NCBI RefSeq assembly: GCF_001949145.1
Contig: NW_019091357.1
Location: forward strand, 1,512,746 to 1,576,745
Origin: Acanthaster planci
Lineage: Eukaryota > Echinodermata > Asteroidea > Valvatida > Acanthasteridae
Length of the DNA stretch: 64,000 nt
Direction: 5' to 3'
The translations under genes were made by a program, and so were the position numbers. Under the pieces are notes generated by a model, which saw nothing but the letters and a program-made list of their open reading frames with translations, was not told where the DNA came from and made no database searches. Shown one piece after another: positions 59,201 through 64,000 of this stretch (the first letter of the stretch is position 1; each line of letters starts with the position of its first letter).

Positions 59201-62200
59201 ACGCCGTGTTTAAAGGAGGGGCCTTACGTTGGAGGTTAGATTCAAACAAAGTGTGACCCCGGGGGTCAGCTTCGGAGATTTGGCAACCGGGGCAACCACC
59301 ACGCGCCCCACGTTCACTCCGAGGCACTGTCATGACCAAATAAGGCTACGGCACACGCCGGCAATGCGTCGCTCCGTCGTTTGGACTTGATTTGTCTCAA
59401 ATTTGACACCTTAGGCGACGTCTTTGTTCACGGTGCGATGCTGCAGGCCTACGCACCTCTCGTCTTTGTTTCGTTGATGTCTTTTTGGTGCCATCGTCTG
59501 GGCAAATCATGGGATTGATTGACCACGACAAGTTGTACACACGGGATTTGTAATAATTATCGGATCTGCCCTTCGGAATCGAAAGTACCCACATACAAAA
59601 TTAAATTTGTAAAAGAGACGTTCACTTAATTACATGCTGCCAGTACATAACGTTCATCCAAATGGTAGCTATTTTCATCACCATTTTGACTCTTGCTCAA
59701 GTCAAACCGATACCTCCCCTGGGTTTGAGGAGTTTCTCAGATTTTCACCAAATTTCCCTTCTGAGTGAATGTTTATTAGGGGAATTAAAATATTGGTAAA
59801 TTCTCTTTGGCTATGAGTTGCAAAGCAACAAAATACCACTGTCTTTTTAGACATTAGGATTTAAAAACACTTGACAACCTATAAGCCATGGATTGTACGT
59901 CGGCCACTTTCAAAAAAGGGGATGATAACACGAACACCTCATTTCGACAACGGACAATTAACATATTATTACAGTACATGTGTACCGTATATCTATGTGT
60001 CCTACTGGTCTAAGATGTGCATGGAATTTCAGCATAGGAAAACTGTGGGAATACATTAGCTATGAACTTGTAACATACATGCTAAGCATCAGTTCTCTCT
60101 TGGTGGTCTCTGGGTGGAATGAGCCGCGACCGTACGGGCGGAGGGCGAGTGCCCACAGAGACAGAGACAGAATCAAATCCAACTTTTTTCCTGACCCAAA
60201 CAAATTGAGATTTTTTGGGGGGTGGAGGCATATTATGGCCTTTATGGGGGTGAGGCTAAATCCCGTAGCTCTTTGCATGCGTTGGGAAAGGAAGGGAAAA
60301 TAAATAATTCCCTAATCACCCTTTTTGTTCAGTGCCCTTTCCCCCTTCTTCACGGCTTGAGCATGGCCCCCGTGCATCGTCCCTCTCATCAATGTACAGA
60401 AAAAGGACAGGCCAAAGATCTCCGCCAACCCATTACGTCATCAGGTGCATTCACTTCCCTGGACTGGAGGATGCGGGGCCGGCCATACACTCGGTGCTTA
60501 GTTGGTCAATGCAAGCTCTGTTCATAAAAGAGGCTCTGTTATATCTCAGCATGATTGAGGTATAGAAACCTTCATGATCTCATGAAGTTTACTGTACATG
60601 TATACAATACCTGGTTGAGAGTTCAGTTGCAGTTGTCGATTTGGCATTTGGCTCAAACCATGGAGGTACTTCCATGCTCAAACTGATCATGGAGGTGAAC
60701 CGATCAAAGTGATTGAACGCGAATCAGCTAACTGACTTGAAGCCCGGCCTTCCAACTCTAAATTTCACCTGGAAAGCTTTTGCGATCTTGTATTGACTGG
60801 AGACTTTCTGCAGTAACTTGGATAAGTCTGCCTCTTTAAAGTTGCAAAATTCTTAGACAGCCTCCCGCCGACGCAGACATCATACACTGGGATGATATTC
60901 CATAACATAGCTTCTCGTCCAGACCCAGAGCATCCGCGCATGCACTGCCCATTAAAACTCATCTGTGAGCCCAACACAGAGAATGGTGTGGATTTCAAGC
61001 TAGATGTAAAGTAATAGGTCTTGGTTGGATGCCGATTGTAAATTAGCAAGAAAAGCGTAAACGTATTATAACACCATGGAAAGTCGTGAGATCCCTTTAT
61101 GCCAATATCAAAGCCCCAGTAAAAATCCTCGACTTTCTTTGTTTTTACAACACTAGTGTTCCTTTAAGTTTTAGGTTTCACCAGAAAATGCCAATAAACC
61201 TTTTTGTGCCCGGAACTTTCTCTTTCGTTTCCATCAAGCCGGTTCCCGCTAAGCCAGTTGACTCCTTATGCCAAAGGTCACGACCTGTGCATCCTTTGCA
61301 TACCATATGTCTGGAACTTCCAGGTACTTCGAAAATTTGTGCATGCCATTTTGGGACCTGTAAGACTATAAATGGAACGAAATGGAGGTTTTGCTGTTTT
61401 TGCTCACGGTTTGGATTTTGAATGAATGCCGAAGTCTTGACCTTTGTTACCGCAAAGACAAACCCCCAAAATGCTCGGGAGGGTTTGGCGGCTGGGAAAA
61501 TAAATGAGTGTGGAAAATGGTTCAAATTCCGCTGTGTTGGTGGTGGAGTTCTTTGAACTTGGAGGTGTGGCGTTGGTGCTCAGGAGGTTAACCCAAAAAC
61601 TTATCCATTACTACGAGAGAGGAAATTGAAAACTACCAATCTGTGTGAAGGTCACCTTCCCTATGAGTTCACCGAGCACGTTTCTCCCTTGTAGGACGAC
61701 GCAAGGGACTGTGGGAAGTTTCACAGAGCGTCTTGAAAGAGATAGTTATCTGACGCCGGTAGATACGGCCAGATATGCCAAGCAGAAGAAATGAAAGCAA
61801 AATCATGAGCCCCACGAGATGAATAACGTTGAATAGAAGTGTCCAAAAGGCAAATGCGAAATCACTTAACCGCTAATGGGTTCAACAAAACCACACAGGC
61901 CTGCAAAAGCAGTAGTAACATTCTGGTCACTCCATCAACCGCGCCCCAAAATCCCTCTGCGTCGTTGCGGAGATCAAAATGGGCCGACAAGTGACGGGAC
62001 CCTTTCCGTTGAACTCATGACCTCCAACGTCCCAGCGGATTGTTGGGTGGAGTGCTAATGCAGGCTGCAGTCTCTTTCTGGATTCATGCATCATGGAATG
62101 GTAAAGACTTCTGCCCGGTGACCAGTTATAATCAAGAGTTGAGACCTCTTAATTTATCGCCGCTAAGAAGTCTTTTCAAGGGATATTTCCATTAACCTCT

Positions 62201-64000
62201 GGAGATGTATGAGGCGAAACGAAATCGGTGGAGAATATTTCACAGGATTGAAGAACCACCCGACAAGGCCATCATCACCACAACTCACGCTTCGCTACCA
62301 AAAAAAAATCACTTTCGAAGGACCAGTCTTCTTCGCGCTGCGGGATGCCGGACGGTTGGTAGATTTTGGATCGAGAAGCTTGCTCTTTTACCGTGTCAGA
62401 GAAGGGTTAAAAACAGGGGCAAATGAATGCTCCAGCGCCTCAAGACAGAAATGAAAATCAAATACAAAGCCTTGGCCATTAGTAGGTCACCCATGTTGCT
62501 AGCTGCGATACCGCAGAGGTGTGCCGAATTTCCCGCATTTTGGATCATGCAGACGCCTCCTACCCCACCAACACGACCATAAAGCCGCCTGACAAACTGG
62601 GACATGATGTGACTAAGTCCGAAATTTGACGTACGGTTTGGACACAGTTATTCCACGATTATAAGGAGTGGTAGCCAAAGTTTGAGACTAGATCTTTTAC
62701 CCCAAGTAAATCTTGCCCAGGCAATCAGACACACAAGGCATCATCTTGTGTGGACACTGGATATCCGAAGGTCCGAGTAGAGTGTCACGGTCTGCACTTC
62801 CTCTCGCTCTTCAAAATGAAGGACCACCTTGTCTTCTAGTTATATCTGAACCACTTAGAGCTGCGGACACCTGCCGACGGAATTGTTCATAGACAGGAAG
62901 TTTTTCACAGACGGATTAGGTCAATGATTATGCTGAATTAGTTGCAGTCCTGGTCTTAGATAAACGACCGGAAAGCAAAGGCTAATGACATGCATTACTG
63001 AGGACCAAACAAGTACAGGACTGTATGCTTTGTGAGATTCTGAATGCTTTCTTTAGGTATAAAACAGGACTTTGCTGGCTTGGGTACAAACAACTTTCCA
63101 AGAGGGTCTTCCATTTTTTATTAAAAAAAATCTGACGTGTAATGGCGACTTCCTGTCTTCTCGTATAAGCTTCACCGTGATCACAAAAAATCATGACGGA
63201 TGTTTGTGCAGTGACATCATGATCACATTGTTCTGACGAGTGATTCCAAATACCAGCTAGACCTGGTCACATGAGAGGTGTTGACAATCTCCATGCATCT
63301 AAAGGTGGCAAAGTCATTTTGGGGAATCCCTCTTCCGTTCAGATCAGGAAAATAAAACAGATGAGAATGGAAATGAAGAAAAGAGTTGTTACTAAGGATT
63401 ATCCTTGTATTTTCGAATACGGGTGATCCTGATGGCAAGATAAGTCGGATGACCGATGTCTCGAAGGACAGTGAAGCCTTCTGAAGGTTAAGACAGGGAG
63501 AGAAGACATGTGGAATTAGATCACGTACTGGTACCACACACAGACCGTCTCTTTGGTTGATCTGTCAACTTGCGTCCTCAGTCATTCATGTTACACCTTA
63601 CACTGCACGGAAACTTATTCAAAGTGAAGCTGACAATATGACCAAAGTAATGTATCGCTCTTAACTATGCAGGAAAACTGTACATGAGCAGTTTTTAAAA
63701 AAATGTCTTGGGGAAGAGGGCGCTATTACCGGTTTGCGGACTGGAATGTATTCCGAGCCTCGCTCTTACAGCCCCAAACCTGAAATTAGAAGAAGACCTC
63801 AGGTCGGAAATACATTTGGCCAGACCTAAGGGTGTGCCATTCATGCTGCTGAAGTCGTTGATGAAGTGAAAGCATCGGAAGAAACGGCGGATGGCTAAAG
63901 GTTTTGAATGATTGTGGTTGTAAATTGAGATGCATTGCTGTTCCCCACCGTTTTTTCCCCTTGTGAGGATTCATGTAGGTAGTCGAACACCACTCTCGCC
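56241..64000. other. intergenic to window end, no supported gene
   Basis: No gene is supported. A minus-strand frame at 57387-57620 has a helix-like phrase (SLIALVDRLRRADKIEEAW), but splice partners are missing. A repeat motif shared with 41681-41950 lies near 60236. A CTCF-like GAAGAGGGCGC lies near 63715. Confidence 0.4.

Noticed and set aside
1-64000. CRISPR arrays, operons, bacterial genes
   Set aside because: Intron-containing animal genes dominate, and no regularly spaced direct repeats with unique spacers are seen.

Overview
This is animal nuclear DNA with compact coding exons, GT-AG introns and long non-coding stretches. The recognisable genes (a full-length Myc, a eukaryotic tRNA isopentenyltransferase and a short-chain dehydrogenase) and the abundance of small foldback and terminal-inverted-repeat elements suggest an invertebrate deuterostome, most likely an echinoderm or other ambulacrarian. 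The phylum is an inference: no mitochondrial, rRNA or lineage-diagnostic gene is present.

Layout. 1-2.2 kb: no clear gene. 2.2-3.6 kb, plus strand: a CCAAT/TATA promoter, a non-coding first exon and a small secreted polybasic protein (129 aa model). 4.9-5.1 kb: a foldback repeat. 5.9-8.75 kb, minus: a nine-coding-exon SDR oxidoreductase (271 aa). 10.1-16.7 kb, minus: a nine-exon TRIT1 (617 aa), with a decayed LINE in its first intron and a cluster of CTCF-like motifs just beyond its start. 16.9-28 kb: intergenic. 28.5-33.3 kb, minus: Myc (two coding exons, 436 aa), with a probable 5' UTR exon at 34.1-34.2 kb. 34.2-64 kb: no gene I can support, only several small transposon-like elements, hairpins and poly-C/poly-G tracts.

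How the genes relate. SDR, TRIT1 and Myc all read leftward. Myc lies directly upstream of TRIT1 on the same strand. From general knowledge, human MYCL and TRIT1 are also adjacent and co-oriented on 1p34, so this looks like an ancestral deuterostome linkage. TRIT1 makes i6A37 in tRNAs, and Myc drives growth and translation genes. The SDR role is unknown. The large gene-free interval upstream of Myc is a natural place for distal regulatory elements, but the sequence alone does not prove that.

All exon models were made by hand from splice signals, phase agreement and family motifs.
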